From Chlorobiota bacterium (lineage in GTDB: Bacteria > Bacteroidota > Ignavibacteria > Kapaibacteriales > UBA961), in assembly GCA_014191195.1 (NCBI GenBank), contig BJGZ01000006.1, positions 1 through 64,000 of the forward strand: 64,000 bases of DNA. Direction: 5' to 3'. Both the position numbers and the translations under genes were made by a program. How positions within the stretch are numbered: the stretch's first letter is position 1; every line of letters starts with the position of its first letter. The notes beneath the pieces were generated by a model. That model made no database searches. It saw only the letters and a program-made list of their open reading frames with translations, and was not told the DNA's origin. Below, one piece after another: positions 18,261 to 30,413 of this stretch.

Positions 18261-20090
18261 ATGAGCAAAACCAAAGTGCAATTTTCTGATATAGTAGGTG
18301 TAAAACCTATTGTCACATCTGGTTCAATAGAAATAGAATTACAATCTCGAGGATATAAGGATTTCCCCGTGGAAGTCTATAATTTGAAAAATCCAGTAAT
18401 TATTGAGCATATCTACAGAGATTTTCTGATAGCAGGTGCTACTCTATTATTAACTAATACTTTCCATGCAAACAGAATTACTTTGGAACAAGCTGGCTTA
18501 AGTGATAAAGTATATGAAATAAATAGAAAAGCGGTGTGGATAGCCAGAACAGTTGCACTACAAAATGCTTATGTAGGCGGAGTAATTGGCCCTACAGAAA
18601 AATTCTTTGTCCCAATTGGTACTTTAACAGAAGATGAAGCACTACAAGTATTTATAGAACAAGCAGTTGCCTTAATAGATGGTGGTGCAGAATTAATAAT
18701 GCTCAAATCATTTATCGATATCGATGAATTAGAAATTGCTATTAAAGCCGTTCGTTCTGTTCATAATGATATACCAATTATAGCATTAAAAACATTTCCA
18801 GAAGATGGTAGTGTTTTAGCTACTTCCTATCCATCTGATATTGCATACAGACTTGAAAAATATGGGGTTTTGGCAATCGGAAGTAGCGGAACAGTTGGCC
18901 CTCAAAGAATGTGCGATATCATAAGAGCACTTTCTGTTACTTCGATACCATTATGCGCATTACCAGAAATTGCAATTCCAACCCTTGTTGATGGCCGTGC
19001 CGTTTATAATGCAGAGGTTGATTATGTGGCCTCTGTTGCTGTTTCTTTAGTACAAGGAGGCGCATGTATCATTGGAGCCGATGGGGGAGCTTCTGTTCAA
19101 CATATAAAAGCGATATCAGATGCAGTAACTAATCAAATTCCTGGATCTTCTAAATATATTCCAAAGCTGATAAAAGAAGTAAATACATTAGCTATTGATT
19201 CCGATAAAGTTTCTTCATTTGCTGAAAAAATAGGAAAGAAATTTTTAACTACAGTAGAAGTAGAAATTCCACGTGGATTAGATATTTCCAATGTAATACA
19301 AGCTGCATCATATTTAAAAGAACAAGGTATAGATGCAATTAATGTTTTTGACGGTGCAAGGGCAAGGGTAAGAATTAATCCGATAGCTGCTTCTTATATG
19401 ATTTCATCTGCCACAGGAATGGAATGTATTACTCATATTGCCTGTAGAGACAGAAATATGGTTGGTTTGCAATCAGATTTAATAGGAGCATATGCTTTAG
19501 GCGTAAAAAATATTCTAGCTGTTACCGGAGATCCTACATCAATTGGAGATTATCCATTTGCTACTTCGGTTTATGATGTTGATTCTATTGGATTAGTCAG
19601 AGCTGTAAATAGAATGAATCATGGTATGGATTTAATGGGCAATCCTTTGGGAAGATCTACACGATTTCTTATTACTTGTGCCGCTAATCCGGCGGCAGAT
19701 GATATAGAAAGAGAAATAAAACGATTAGAGAAAAAAGCTCAGGAAGGAGCTACCATGTACTTTACTCAGCCAATTTTTGATATAAAAACATTAGAGTATT
19801 TTCTTGATGCCACAAAACATCTTTCTATGCAATGTATTTTAGGAATTATTCCATTAAGAAGCATTAAACATGCTGAATTCTTACATTATGAAGTACCTGG
19901 AATGGTTGTGCCAGATTGGGTGAGAAAAAAACTAAAAGATGTCAATACTGATAGTGGAATCGAAGGTATGAATATTGCCATAGAGTTTTTGAAGCAAGCA
20001 AAAGGTCTTGTTCAAGGTGTGTACATTATGCCACCTGCAAAAAAATATGATATGGCTATTAATATCTTACATGCCGCAGATATTCTTTAA
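18261..20090 (+). CDS. Fused homocysteine S-methyltransferase-like / methylenetetrahydrofolate reductase
   Basis: A 609-residue two-domain protein organised like Bacillus YitJ. Residues about 1-295 resemble the homocysteine S-methyltransferase barrel (LLTNTFHANRITLEQAG). Residues about 315-609 resemble MTHFR: a catalytic-Glu region TVEVEIPRG, the FAD segment ITHIACRDRNMVGLQSDLIGA split around the Arg, LAVTGDP, and YFTQPIFD. MTHFR reduces 5,10-methylene-THF to 5-methyl-THF. The zinc-binding cysteines of the methyltransferase appear to be missing. The GxNC segment reads GSSG (207-210) and the GGCCGT segment reads GADGGA (272-277). The first domain is therefore probably not a standard homocysteine methyltransferase. 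No methionine or SAM riboswitch is evident upstream. Confidence 0.85.
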   Translation: MSKTKVQFSDIVGVKPIVTSGSIEIELQSRGYKDFPVEVYNLKNPVIIEHIYRDFLIAGATLLLTNTFHANRITLEQAGLSDKVYEINRKAVWIARTVALQNAYVGGVIGPTEKFFVPIGTLTEDEALQVFIEQAVALIDGGAELIMLKSFIDIDELEIAIKAVRSVHNDIPIIALKTFPEDGSVLATSYPSDIAYRLEKYGVLAIGSSGTVGPQRMCDIIRALSVTSIPLCALPEIAIPTLVDGRAVYNAEVDYVASVAVSLVQGGACIIGADGGASVQHIKAISDAVTNQIPGSSKYIPKLIKEVNTLAIDSDKVSSFAEKIGKKFLTTVEVEIPRGLDISNVIQAASYLKEQGIDAINVFDGARARVRINPIAASYMISSATGMECITHIACRDRNMVGLQSDLIGAYALGVKNILAVTGDPTSIGDYPFATSVYDVDSIGLVRAVNRMNHGMDLMGNPLGRSTRFLITCAANPAADDIEREIKRLEKKAQEGATMYFTQPIFDIKTLEYFLDATKHLSMQCILGIIPLRSIKHAEFLHYEVPGMVVPDWVRKKLKDVNTDSGIEGMNIAIEFLKQAKGLVQGVYIMPPAKKYDMAINILHAADIL

Positions 20091-20110
20091 AGTGTACTTA
20101 CAATAATGTA

Positions 20111-20153
20111 AAAGCCCTATTGGATAGATTGACTATTCAATAGGGCTTTTACT
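20111..20153. terminator. Bidirectional terminator between convergent genes
   Basis: Arms of 17 bp (20111-20127 with 20133-20149, one G-T pair) are flanked by A and T runs. It serves both the MTHFR fusion and katG. Confidence 0.85.
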
Positions 20154-20166
20154 TATATACATCAGA

Positions 20167-22641
<2,475 letters not shown>

Positions 22642-24315
22642 ATGCAATTAGATCATCTTATAGAAAAACATGCTAATACACTTAAGCAATCGGTAGAAGC
22701 AGTTCAATCCAGACAATTCTTTGCACATTGGCCAGAGCCACCAAGTGGAAAAATTTATGGAGAAACAGCACAAGCTGATGGATTATCTACTTTCCAGGCC
22801 TCATTACATTCTAGATTTGAATTACCTCATCAATTTGGTTCTGATGGTTATATAGGTGATGAACAGTCTCCATATGGCTTTCCTTTAGAAATTCAATATC
22901 CTTCATTTGCTTCAGAAACATTAATAGAACAAGCAGATAAAGCAAAGCAAGAATGGAAGTCTTTTTCTACAGAATTACGTGCAGCAATTTTGATTGAATG
23001 TTTAGAAAGGGCTTCAAAACATTTTTTTGAAATTGGTTTTGCAACAATGCATACTACAGGACAAGGCTTCATTATGGCTTTTCAAGCTTCTGGTCCACAT
23101 GCATTTGATAGGGCCTTAGAAGCTATTGCTACTGGTTACATGACGATTAATCAGTTTTGTGCACACACAAGCTGGACAAAACCTATGGGTAGATTTGAAG
23201 TTACGCTTCAAAAATCATTTCGTATTATTCCTAAGGGCCTAAATGTTACGATAGGTTGTTCTACTTTTCCTATATGGAATTCATTCCCTGGAATATTTGC
23301 ATCCTTGATAACTGGCAATACTTCTATTGCAAAAGCTCATCCAAAAGCAATTCTTCCTATAGCAATATGTATTAAATCTTTCCAAGATACCTTAGTCTCA
23401 CTGGGCTTAAATCCACATATTATTCAATTGGCAGTTGATTCATTAGAACAACCAATAACAATGCAATTAGCTAAAAATCATAAAGTTGCATTAATTGATT
23501 ATACAGGAAGTTCTCATTTTGGTTCTATCTTAGAGCAAGAGTTACATGGTACAAATAAGCATATCTTTACCGAAAAAGCTGGTGTGAATTCGGTGCTTAT
23601 TGCAGAAGCTGTTTCATTAGATGCTGTTTTAGATAATTTAGCTTTTAGTGTATCATTATATAGTGGGCAAATGTGCACAGCGCCACAAAACTTTTATATT
23701 CCTAAACAAGGTGTTAAAGTAGGTGACTCTTATATCTCTTACGATGAAGTAATGAAAGCATTTGCTGAAAAAGTACAAGCACTTGTTCTGAATGAAAAAA
23801 TGGGTCCTGGTACTATTGGTGCTTTACAAAATCCTGCTGTATTAGAGAGAGTTAATATGGTAAGAAAAACAGGCCTTCCAATTGTATTAGATTCTCATGA
23901 AGTAAAACATCAAGGTTTTGATAATGCTTTGTCTGTTTCTCCAATTATACTATCAGCTACGATGTCTGATTCAGACATATATGAGCAAGAATGGTTTGGC
24001 CCTATTTGTTTTATCATAAAAGTAGAAGATATCCATCAAGGAATAGATCTTATCAGTTCTAGTATCAAAAAGCATGGTGCATTATCTACTGCTGTATATA
24101 TATTAAATCATGATGATTTATTATATGCTGAAGAGCAGATCACAATGGCTGGAGCGCCACTTGCTTGTAATTTTACTGGCCCTATTTGGGTTAATCAATC
24201 GGCAACTTTTAGTGATTTTCATGGTACAGGTGCTAATCCTGCTGGTAATGCTTCATTTACAGACATTACATTTATTAGCTCAAGATATAATATCGTTGGA
24301 ATTAGAAAAGCATAA
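22642..24315 (+). CDS. paaN: PaaN-type aldehyde dehydrogenase
   Basis: A 557-residue member of the aldehyde dehydrogenase superfamily, closest in appearance to PaaN proteins annotated in phenylacetate degradation. The N-terminal extension (FAHWPEPPSGKIYGE, residues about 27-42) is typical. The general-base Glu lies in FTEKAGVNS and the nucleophilic Cys in SGQMCTAPQN. The likely role is NAD(P)-dependent oxidation of an aldehyde in aromatic or branched acid breakdown. No other paa genes lie nearby, so the pathway cannot be confirmed. Confidence 0.75.
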   Translation: MQLDHLIEKHANTLKQSVEAVQSRQFFAHWPEPPSGKIYGETAQADGLSTFQASLHSRFELPHQFGSDGYIGDEQSPYGFPLEIQYPSFASETLIEQADKAKQEWKSFSTELRAAILIECLERASKHFFEIGFATMHTTGQGFIMAFQASGPHAFDRALEAIATGYMTINQFCAHTSWTKPMGRFEVTLQKSFRIIPKGLNVTIGCSTFPIWNSFPGIFASLITGNTSIAKAHPKAILPIAICIKSFQDTLVSLGLNPHIIQLAVDSLEQPITMQLAKNHKVALIDYTGSSHFGSILEQELHGTNKHIFTEKAGVNSVLIAEAVSLDAVLDNLAFSVSLYSGQMCTAPQNFYIPKQGVKVGDSYISYDEVMKAFAEKVQALVLNEKMGPGTIGALQNPAVLERVNMVRKTGLPIVLDSHEVKHQGFDNALSVSPIILSATMSDSDIYEQEWFGPICFIIKVEDIHQGIDLISSSIKKHGALSTAVYILNHDDLLYAEEQITMAGAPLACNFTGPIWVNQSATFSDFHGTGANPAGNASFTDITFISSRYNIVGIRKA

Positions 24316-24317
24316 TA

Positions 24318-24352
24318 AATAAGCCATCTGAAAAGATGGCTTATTATTTTTT
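24318..24352. terminator. Bidirectional terminator
   Basis: A 12-bp perfect stem (24318-24329 with 24334-24345, GAAA loop) followed by TATTTTTTA lies between two convergent aldehyde dehydrogenase genes. Confidence 0.9.
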
Positions 24353-25895
24353 ATTTCTTTTCACTTATTGTTTTTGCTTGCATAAACAGTAGCATATAAT
24401 CTCTACCACCAGCTTTAGAATCGGTGCCACTCATATTAAAGCCTCCAAAAGGATGAGCACCAACTAATGCTCCAGTACATTTGCGGTTTAAGTATAAATT
24501 GCCACAATGAAATTCTTGTTCAGCTTTAGCTAATTTCTTTTTATTACTTGTATACACTGCACCAGTTAATCCAAACATTGTATTATTTGCAATTTCTAAT
24601 GAATGTTCAAAATTTTTAGATTTTATAACGGCTAAAACTGGTCCAAAAATCTCTTCTTGAGAAATCCTTGCCATTGGCTCAATATCGGTAAAAACTGTTG
24701 GCTTTATAAAATATCCATTCATTCCTTTTATTTTTTCTCCTCCTGTGAGAAGATTACCTTCTTTTTTACCAATTTCAATATACTCTAAAATTGATTTTTC
24801 GGCTTTGGCGGAAACTACAGGTCCCATAAAATGATTATCTATAGGATTTCCTTGTGCTAAAGCCTCTACAGCTGGTTTTAATTTAGTTACAAATTCCTTA
24901 TACACTTTAGTATCTACAATCACCCTAGAGCATGCAGAGCACTTTTGGCCTTGAAATCCGAATGCTGCGGCTACTGTCCCTTTAACTGCATCATCGATAT
25001 CTGCTTCGGAATCGATAATCATACTATCTTTTCCACCCATTTCTGCGATTACTCTTTTAATCCAGATTTGCCCAGGACTTGTTTTAGCAGCTAATTCATT
25101 GATTCTTAAACCTACTTCCATAGATCCGGTAAAAGAGATAAAACGAGTTTTTGGATGTTGAACTAAATAATCTCCAGATTCTGCTCCAGAAGCAACTACA
25201 TAATTGAGAACACCTTTTGGCAAACCAAGGCTATTCATTATATCAGCAAATAACCATCCCATCATAGGTGAATCAGAAGAAGGCTTTAAGACAATTGTAT
25301 TGCCAGCTGCAATTGCAGCGCAAGCAGTTCCGATTAATATCGCAAAAGGAAAATTCCAAGGTGGAATGATCACTCCAACACCCAATGGAATATAGACTGT
25401 TTTATTTTTTTCACCTTTCACGGGTATTATAGGTTGCTTTTCTGCAAATCTTAATACTTCTCTGCCATAAAATTCTAGAAAGTCAATGGCTTCGCATGTA
25501 TCTGCATCGGCTTCAAGGTAATTCTTACCTACTTCAGAAATCATCCATGCATTAATTTCTAAGCGACGTTTACGAATAATATTTGCGGCTTTAAATAAAA
25601 ACTCTGCACGTTTTTTTACTGGAACAAATTTCCATGTTTCAAATGCCTTTTGAGCAGCTTGCATTGCTGCTTCAGCATCATCTTTTCCAGATTTCTGAAA
25701 AATCCCTATCGTTTCATCAGTATTTGCAGGATTGAGAGAAATGGTTTTAGCAGTAGTTTTTACAGCTTTTCCATTTATAAAGTTTGGATATTCTTTACCA
25801 AAATGTGCTCTGACTGAAAGTAGTGCTTTTTTTTGTTTTTTTTCAATAATTGGATCAGTGAAATCTAGAAAGATTTCGTTTTTAAACTCTTTCAT
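24351..25895 (-). CDS. rocA/pruA-like: 1-pyrroline-5-carboxylate dehydrogenase
   Basis: An aldehyde dehydrogenase of 514 residues that oxidises L-glutamate gamma-semialdehyde to glutamate in proline and arginine catabolism. The catalytic Cys is in GFQGQKCSACSRVI, the wording typical of P5C dehydrogenases. The general base is in IAEMGGKDSMI and the cofactor segments in PPWNFPFAI and GSMEVG. It is a stand-alone monofunctional form, and no proline dehydrogenase gene is in the window. Confidence 0.9.
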   Translation of the reverse strand: MKEFKNEIFLDFTDPIIEKKQKKALLSVRAHFGKEYPNFINGKAVKTTAKTISLNPANTDETIGIFQKSGKDDAEAAMQAAQKAFETWKFVPVKKRAEFLFKAANIIRKRRLEINAWMISEVGKNYLEADADTCEAIDFLEFYGREVLRFAEKQPIIPVKGEKNKTVYIPLGVGVIIPPWNFPFAILIGTACAAIAAGNTIVLKPSSDSPMMGWLFADIMNSLGLPKGVLNYVVASGAESGDYLVQHPKTRFISFTGSMEVGLRINELAAKTSPGQIWIKRVIAEMGGKDSMIIDSEADIDDAVKGTVAAAFGFQGQKCSACSRVIVDTKVYKEFVTKLKPAVEALAQGNPIDNHFMGPVVSAKAEKSILEYIEIGKKEGNLLTGGEKIKGMNGYFIKPTVFTDIEPMARISQEEIFGPVLAVIKSKNFEHSLEIANNTMFGLTGAVYTSNKKKLAKAEQEFHCGNLYLNRKCTGALVGAHPFGGFNMSGTDSKAGGRDYMLLFMQAKTISEKK

Positions 25896-25931
25896 ATCAA
25901 TAACTTATATATAATGTAAAAAAGGGGAATT

Positions 25932-26417
25932 CTAAATATTTTGGTTAAAAATCAATATATATTGTTTCATAATTAAGATACATGCACTTAGCAAAAATGT
26001 CCATGTAATTAACCATGAAATATGTTTACCATGTGTCTTCTTTTTTAACCACAAAACTTCAAATTTTTGTACATCTTCGATAATATCTGATGATTGTATG
26101 TCTATTACATCTTTGTGTAATAAGCTTGCTTTTTGTGACAGCAAAGTGAGCCTGTCTAATTGTCTTTTATAATCTAATCCCCATAAAGTAAGCAGTAAAA
26201 CATAAATCTGATATTGTTGAAGTTTAAATAATTCATGAGTTTTTTGATGTATAATAGATTCGGGTACATACAATAAAAACCATGAGCAACCAGCGATTGC
26301 AAATAATACTGATGTTATACGCTTTAATACATAACGTTCTTTATGATATAATGCTTCTATGGATGGAGATTCAAGAATCTGATATTTCATTGTGAGTCTA
26401 CTGTATAAAAATAGCAA
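25932..26417 (-). CDS. Small predicted membrane protein, unknown function
   Basis: 161 residues, or 152 if the second Met (start 26390) is used. Hydrophobic segments lie near residues 36-52, 68-82 and 134-155, and a charged middle part (about 85-128, with KKKTHGKH) is probably cytoplasmic. I do not recognise a family. It lies 36 bases upstream of the P5C dehydrogenase in the same direction and may be transcribed with it. Confidence 0.6.
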   Translation of the reverse strand: MLFLYSRLTMKYQILESPSIEALYHKERYVLKRITSVLFAIAGCSWFLLYVPESIIHQKTHELFKLQQYQIYVLLLTLWGLDYKRQLDRLTLLSQKASLLHKDVIDIQSSDIIEDVQKFEVLWLKKKTHGKHISWLITWTFLLSACILIMKQYILIFNQNI

Positions 26418-26573
26418 GCTATTTCTGCTTGAATTATTGTAAAAATAGGGACTTATTATCTGATTAGTATATACTTTATTCTTTTTTCTCTATGTTTTAA
26501 CTATAACTATGATTATCTGCACATTGTTTCAAGTATTTTTGCACATAACACTTTTACTTTCCACAAGAGAACA

Positions 26574-27128
26574 ATGCAAACATTCTATCTTGGTTCTTCT
26601 TTAGCAACCATTTTACCCTATAAAAATATATATCCAATAATTGATTCATCAGTGTTGATATGTGATGGAGCAAGAATTATTGGAGATATTGTCATACAAG
26701 AGAATTCTTCTATTTGGTATAATGCAATTCTTAGGGGTGATGTATATCCAATTAGGATTGGCAAAAGAACAAATATTCAGGACGGTGCAATTTTACATGT
26801 AACTACAGATACATATGCCTTAACAATTGGTGATGATGTTACAATAGGACATGGGGCAATAGTACATGGAGCCACAATTGGAAATAGATGTTTAATAGGA
26901 ATGGGAGCAATTATATTAGATGGAGCAATTATTGAAGATGATACCATCATAGCAGCTGGAACTGTTATTAGGCCTGGAATGCATATACCAAGCGGCATAA
27001 TGTGTGCTGGAATACCAGGAAAAAAAATGAGAGATATTACCGATAAAGAAAGACAAGGCTTTACATGGCAAGCAGCTCATTATATGGAAGTGGCAAAAGA
27101 ATATAAACAAGTATATGGACAGATATAG
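26574..27128 (+). CDS. Gamma-class carbonic anhydrase-like hexapeptide-repeat protein
   Basis: A left-handed beta-helix protein of 184 residues (YrdA/PaaY/CaiE type). Repeated hexapeptides are seen, for example IGDIVI, LTIGDD, VTIGHG and LIGMGA. The three zinc-ligand histidines of gamma-carbonic anhydrases are in place: His75, His93 and His98. Many homologues show weak or no carbonic anhydrase activity, so the catalytic role is likely but not certain. It is convergent with trpS, with nine bases between. Confidence 0.85.
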   Translation: MQTFYLGSSLATILPYKNIYPIIDSSVLICDGARIIGDIVIQENSSIWYNAILRGDVYPIRIGKRTNIQDGAILHVTTDTYALTIGDDVTIGHGAIVHGATIGNRCLIGMGAIILDGAIIEDDTIIAAGTVIRPGMHIPSGIMCAGIPGKKMRDITDKERQGFTWQAAHYMEVAKEYKQVYGQI

Positions 27129-27137
27129 TATGTAGAA

Positions 27138-28163
27138 TTATCGAATTGGTTCTACAAAACCGATTTTTTTATATACTTTTCTTAGTGTCTTAAAAGCTTG
27201 TTTACTTGCCTTTTGTGCTCCACTTTTTAAGAGAGCAGATATTTCATCTGGATGAGATCTTAAATCATTAAATGTATTTCTGATTGGCGAGATTAATTCA
27301 ACCATAGCCTTTCCAACAGCCTCTTTAAATGGTTCATACCCTAAACCTGCAAATTCAGCTTCGATATCTTTAATTGATTTGCCAGTAGCAACATGATATA
27401 ATGTAACAAGATTTGACACGCCTGGTCTATTTTCAATATCAAAAACAATATCAGTACCTGAATCGGTAACAGCTCTTTTGATTTTATTCATGATAAGTGC
27501 ATCTTCATCATGAAGAAAAATACAAGAATTAGCATTTGGATCTGATTTAGACATTTTTTTCCATGGTTCTTGTAAGCTCATAATGCGTGCGCCTTCTTTG
27601 GCTATAAAGGGTTCTGGAACAGTAAAAGTGGGAGAATACAAATGATTAAAACGTTCGGCAAGATTTCTAGTTAATTCAATATGTTGTTTTTGGTCATCTC
27701 CAACAGGAACTAAATCTGCTTGATATAAAAGGATATCTGCTGCCATTAAAACAGGATATGAAAATAATCCAACATTGATATTATCGCTGTGTTGTTGTGA
27801 TTTATCCTTGAATTGCGTCATTCTTTGCGCTTCGCCAAAACCAGTGAAACAATTTAATATCCAAGCTAATTGGGCATGCTCTGTAACATGTGATTGAATA
27901 AATAATGCGCTTTTTTCGGTATTTATACCACAAGCAGCATACATTGCAACCACATCTAAAGAGCGTCTTCGTAAATCTGCGGGAATTTGACGTGATGTTA
28001 TAGCATGCATATCAGCAACCATAAAATAACAATCATAATCTTGTTGTAATTCTACCCAATTGCGTATTGCCCCAGCATAATGGCCAATTGTTAAATCTCC
28101 ACTAGCTTGAATACCGCTTAAAATGATTTTCTTATTCTCAGTTTTTGTTATTTCTGGTTGCAT
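27138..28163 (-). CDS. trpS: Tryptophanyl-tRNA synthetase
   Basis: A class I synthetase of 341 residues. The HIGH-equivalent is TIGHYAGA near the N-terminus (SGDLTIGHYAG) and the KMSKS loop reads KKMSKSDPNA at about residue 200. The tryptophan-site residues in LLYQADLVPVGDDQKQH are also typical. No anticodon-domain extension is seen. Confidence 0.97.
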   Translation of the reverse strand: MQPEITKTENKKIILSGIQASGDLTIGHYAGAIRNWVELQQDYDCYFMVADMHAITSRQIPADLRRRSLDVVAMYAACGINTEKSALFIQSHVTEHAQLAWILNCFTGFGEAQRMTQFKDKSQQHSDNINVGLFSYPVLMAADILLYQADLVPVGDDQKQHIELTRNLAERFNHLYSPTFTVPEPFIAKEGARIMSLQEPWKKMSKSDPNANSCIFLHDEDALIMNKIKRAVTDSGTDIVFDIENRPGVSNLVTLYHVATGKSIKDIEAEFAGLGYEPFKEAVGKAMVELISPIRNTFNDLRSHPDEISALLKSGAQKASKQAFKTLRKVYKKIGFVEPIR

Positions 28164-28306
28164 GGTATCGCTTTTACTTAAAATGATATAGCAAATATAT
28201 GGTTTAGAAAGTATTTTTTTAAAGATCTCTTAGTTAAAGACAAAATGGAATGATAGTTGTAGGCTTTATAGCAGTTATTATGTACATAAATGAGTAGGAT
28301 AAACGT

Positions 28307-29449
28307 TTGAATCAAGGTCCGATTAGTTCTTATTGGGAAAAAAGTGCTCTTTCCCAAACCGATATATGTATTATCGGAGCAGGTATTATTGGATTATCTA
28401 CTGCGATTTCTGCAGCATTAGCTTTTCCTGATAAACGTATTGTAGTATTAGAGCGTGGCCCTAGAACAATGGGCGCAACTACTAGAAATGCAGGATTTGC
28501 TTGCTTTGGTAGTGCCTCTGAATTATTGCAAGATATAGAGGTTTTAGGTGAAGATAAAGCCTTAGCAATAGCGCAGCAAAGAATTAAAGGTCTTCAAATT
28601 TTAAGAAATCGATTTTCTGATGATCATATAAAATATGAAATGCATGGCGGTTATGAAATTATCAGAGACAAAGAAATGCATGTGCTTGATTCTCTTGATA
28701 GTTTGAATAAACAGATGAGCCAGATAACAGGTATTGAGTCAACATATACGGTTCTTAATCGTAGAGAGCACAGACGATTGGGATTTGGACAATCCGTACA
28801 AGCGGTAATTTATAATCCATTAGAAGGGCAAATTCATAGTGGGTATTTGATTCAAGCTATGGAATCAAAAGCTCAATCTTTAGGAATAAGAATAGAGTAT
28901 GGTAGTAATGTTCTTGATATAAAGGAAAATTCGAAAGTTATGGAGATAACTATTCAGACATTATTAGGCACATATTCAATGATTTCTAAAGAAACAATTG
29001 TATGTACAAATGCTTGGATCTCTGAACTAGTACCTCAGATTGATATCAAACCTGGTAGGGGACAAATCATCGTAACTTCGCCAATAGAAAATTTGTCATT
29101 TACAGGTGCTTTTCATGCAGATGAAGGCTATTATTATTTTAGAAATATTGGAAAAAGAGTGTTGCTTGGTGGTGGTAGAAATCTTGATTTTGAAGGTGAA
29201 TCAACTCATGAATTTGCATCCACAGAAATCATACAACATGCATTATTGAAGATGTTGCAAGAAGATATACTACCTGGAAAATCATTCAAAATAGAATATA
29301 ATTGGTCTGGCATTATGGGCTTTAGTAAAAATAAACAGTCTATTGTACAAAGAGTATCTCCTCATTGTATCATTGCATTTGGATGTAATGGAATGGGTAT
29401 TGCTTTAGGTAGTTTAATAGGTGAACAAGTAATTGAATTATTATCGTAA
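28307..29449 (+). CDS. FAD-dependent DAO-family oxidoreductase
   Basis: A 380-residue amino-acid oxidase-like flavoenzyme. The Rossmann FAD motif GAGIIG is at residues 24-29, with LERG as the end of the second strand. ATTRNAGFACFG binds FAD in relatives, and the C-terminal IAFGCNGMGIALG closes the site. The substrate is unknown (glycine oxidase, sarcosine oxidase and D-amino acid dehydrogenase are relatives). The start is TTG at 28307, because no ATG occurs before the Rossmann motif. It is followed after six bases by a permease gene, suggesting a shared substrate. Confidence 0.85.
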   Translation: MNQGPISSYWEKSALSQTDICIIGAGIIGLSTAISAALAFPDKRIVVLERGPRTMGATTRNAGFACFGSASELLQDIEVLGEDKALAIAQQRIKGLQILRNRFSDDHIKYEMHGGYEIIRDKEMHVLDSLDSLNKQMSQITGIESTYTVLNRREHRRLGFGQSVQAVIYNPLEGQIHSGYLIQAMESKAQSLGIRIEYGSNVLDIKENSKVMEITIQTLLGTYSMISKETIVCTNAWISELVPQIDIKPGRGQIIVTSPIENLSFTGAFHADEGYYYFRNIGKRVLLGGGRNLDFEGESTHEFASTEIIQHALLKMLQEDILPGKSFKIEYNWSGIMGFSKNKQSIVQRVSPHCIIAFGCNGMGIALGSLIGEQVIELLS

Positions 29450-29455
29450 TGCACT

Positions 29456-30382
29456 ATGATATATAATGTTTTTACTAGTTTTTTTGTGTTTATAGTGCTT
29501 GGATATCTATGGCGTTATATTAAAGGCGTTCCAGATTCCCATATGCTAAGGGCTTCGATTAATAGCTTAGTTCTCTATATATTATTGCCTTTGCTTACAT
29601 TTTCGGTAATATATGCTGCCCCTTTACATAATGAATCATGGAAAATACCTTTTATTGCAGTTCTTGTAACATTGGGATGTATTGGGTTTTCTGTAAGTAT
29701 CTATGTACTGATAAAAAGAATATGGCCAGATTTGTTATCAGATAAGTCAATTGGTGCTTTAGTTCTAGGAGCTTCTTGGTGTAATGCTACATATCTTGGT
29801 TATCCGATAGTAACAGGAATACTTGGTAAGCAATATGGATCAATTCCATTGATTTATGATTTACTAGCATTAACACCTTTATTATGGATTATTGGTGCAA
29901 TGATTGCTGGTTATTATTCAGATGATACAAGTAGTTTCAAGCAAAGATATATTTCTGGAATAAAAAGAATACTAGGATTGCCTCCATTATATGCACTTTT
30001 AGCAGCTATTCTTTGTAAAATATTGGATATTGACATTCATCCAAATATATTGAAAACATGTTCAATAGCAGGTAATGCAGTTCCACCATTAATGATGCTA
30101 TCTGTTGGTATGGCATTGAATATCCCAAAGCTGAATTCGATAGTATTAATACTTCCTGCTGCTATAATTCGATTAGCAGTTGGCCCATTGATTGCATATG
30201 GACTTATCCATGTTTTGCATATTCAGGAACCATTATCAAAAGCCATAATGTTGGAATCTGGTATGCCTACAATGGTATTAACATTGGTAATAGCCCAAGA
30301 ATATACATTAGACACAAATATTTTGGCACAATTAATAGCCTTATCTACATTGTTATCAATAATCTCATTGTCATTAATCTAG
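29456..30382 (+). CDS. AEC-family (auxin efflux carrier-like) permease
   Basis: 308 residues with about ten transmembrane segments in two five-helix halves. The first half ends near the basic loop at about 160-175 (YISGIKRILG). LPLLTFSVIYAAPL and ASWCNATYLGYPI resemble the conserved crossover segments of the family, whose bacterial members carry malate, malonate and other small acids. Its close coupling to the FAD oxidase suggests transport of that enzyme's substrate or product, which is inference. Confidence 0.85.
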   Translation: MIYNVFTSFFVFIVLGYLWRYIKGVPDSHMLRASINSLVLYILLPLLTFSVIYAAPLHNESWKIPFIAVLVTLGCIGFSVSIYVLIKRIWPDLLSDKSIGALVLGASWCNATYLGYPIVTGILGKQYGSIPLIYDLLALTPLLWIIGAMIAGYYSDDTSSFKQRYISGIKRILGLPPLYALLAAILCKILDIDIHPNILKTCSIAGNAVPPLMMLSVGMALNIPKLNSIVLILPAAIIRLAVGPLIAYGLIHVLHIQEPLSKAIMLESGMPTMVLTLVIAQEYTLDTNILAQLIALSTLLSIISLSLI

Positions 30383-30413
30383 TTGGTTTTTTTTAGATAC
30401 TTTTCATTGCTTC

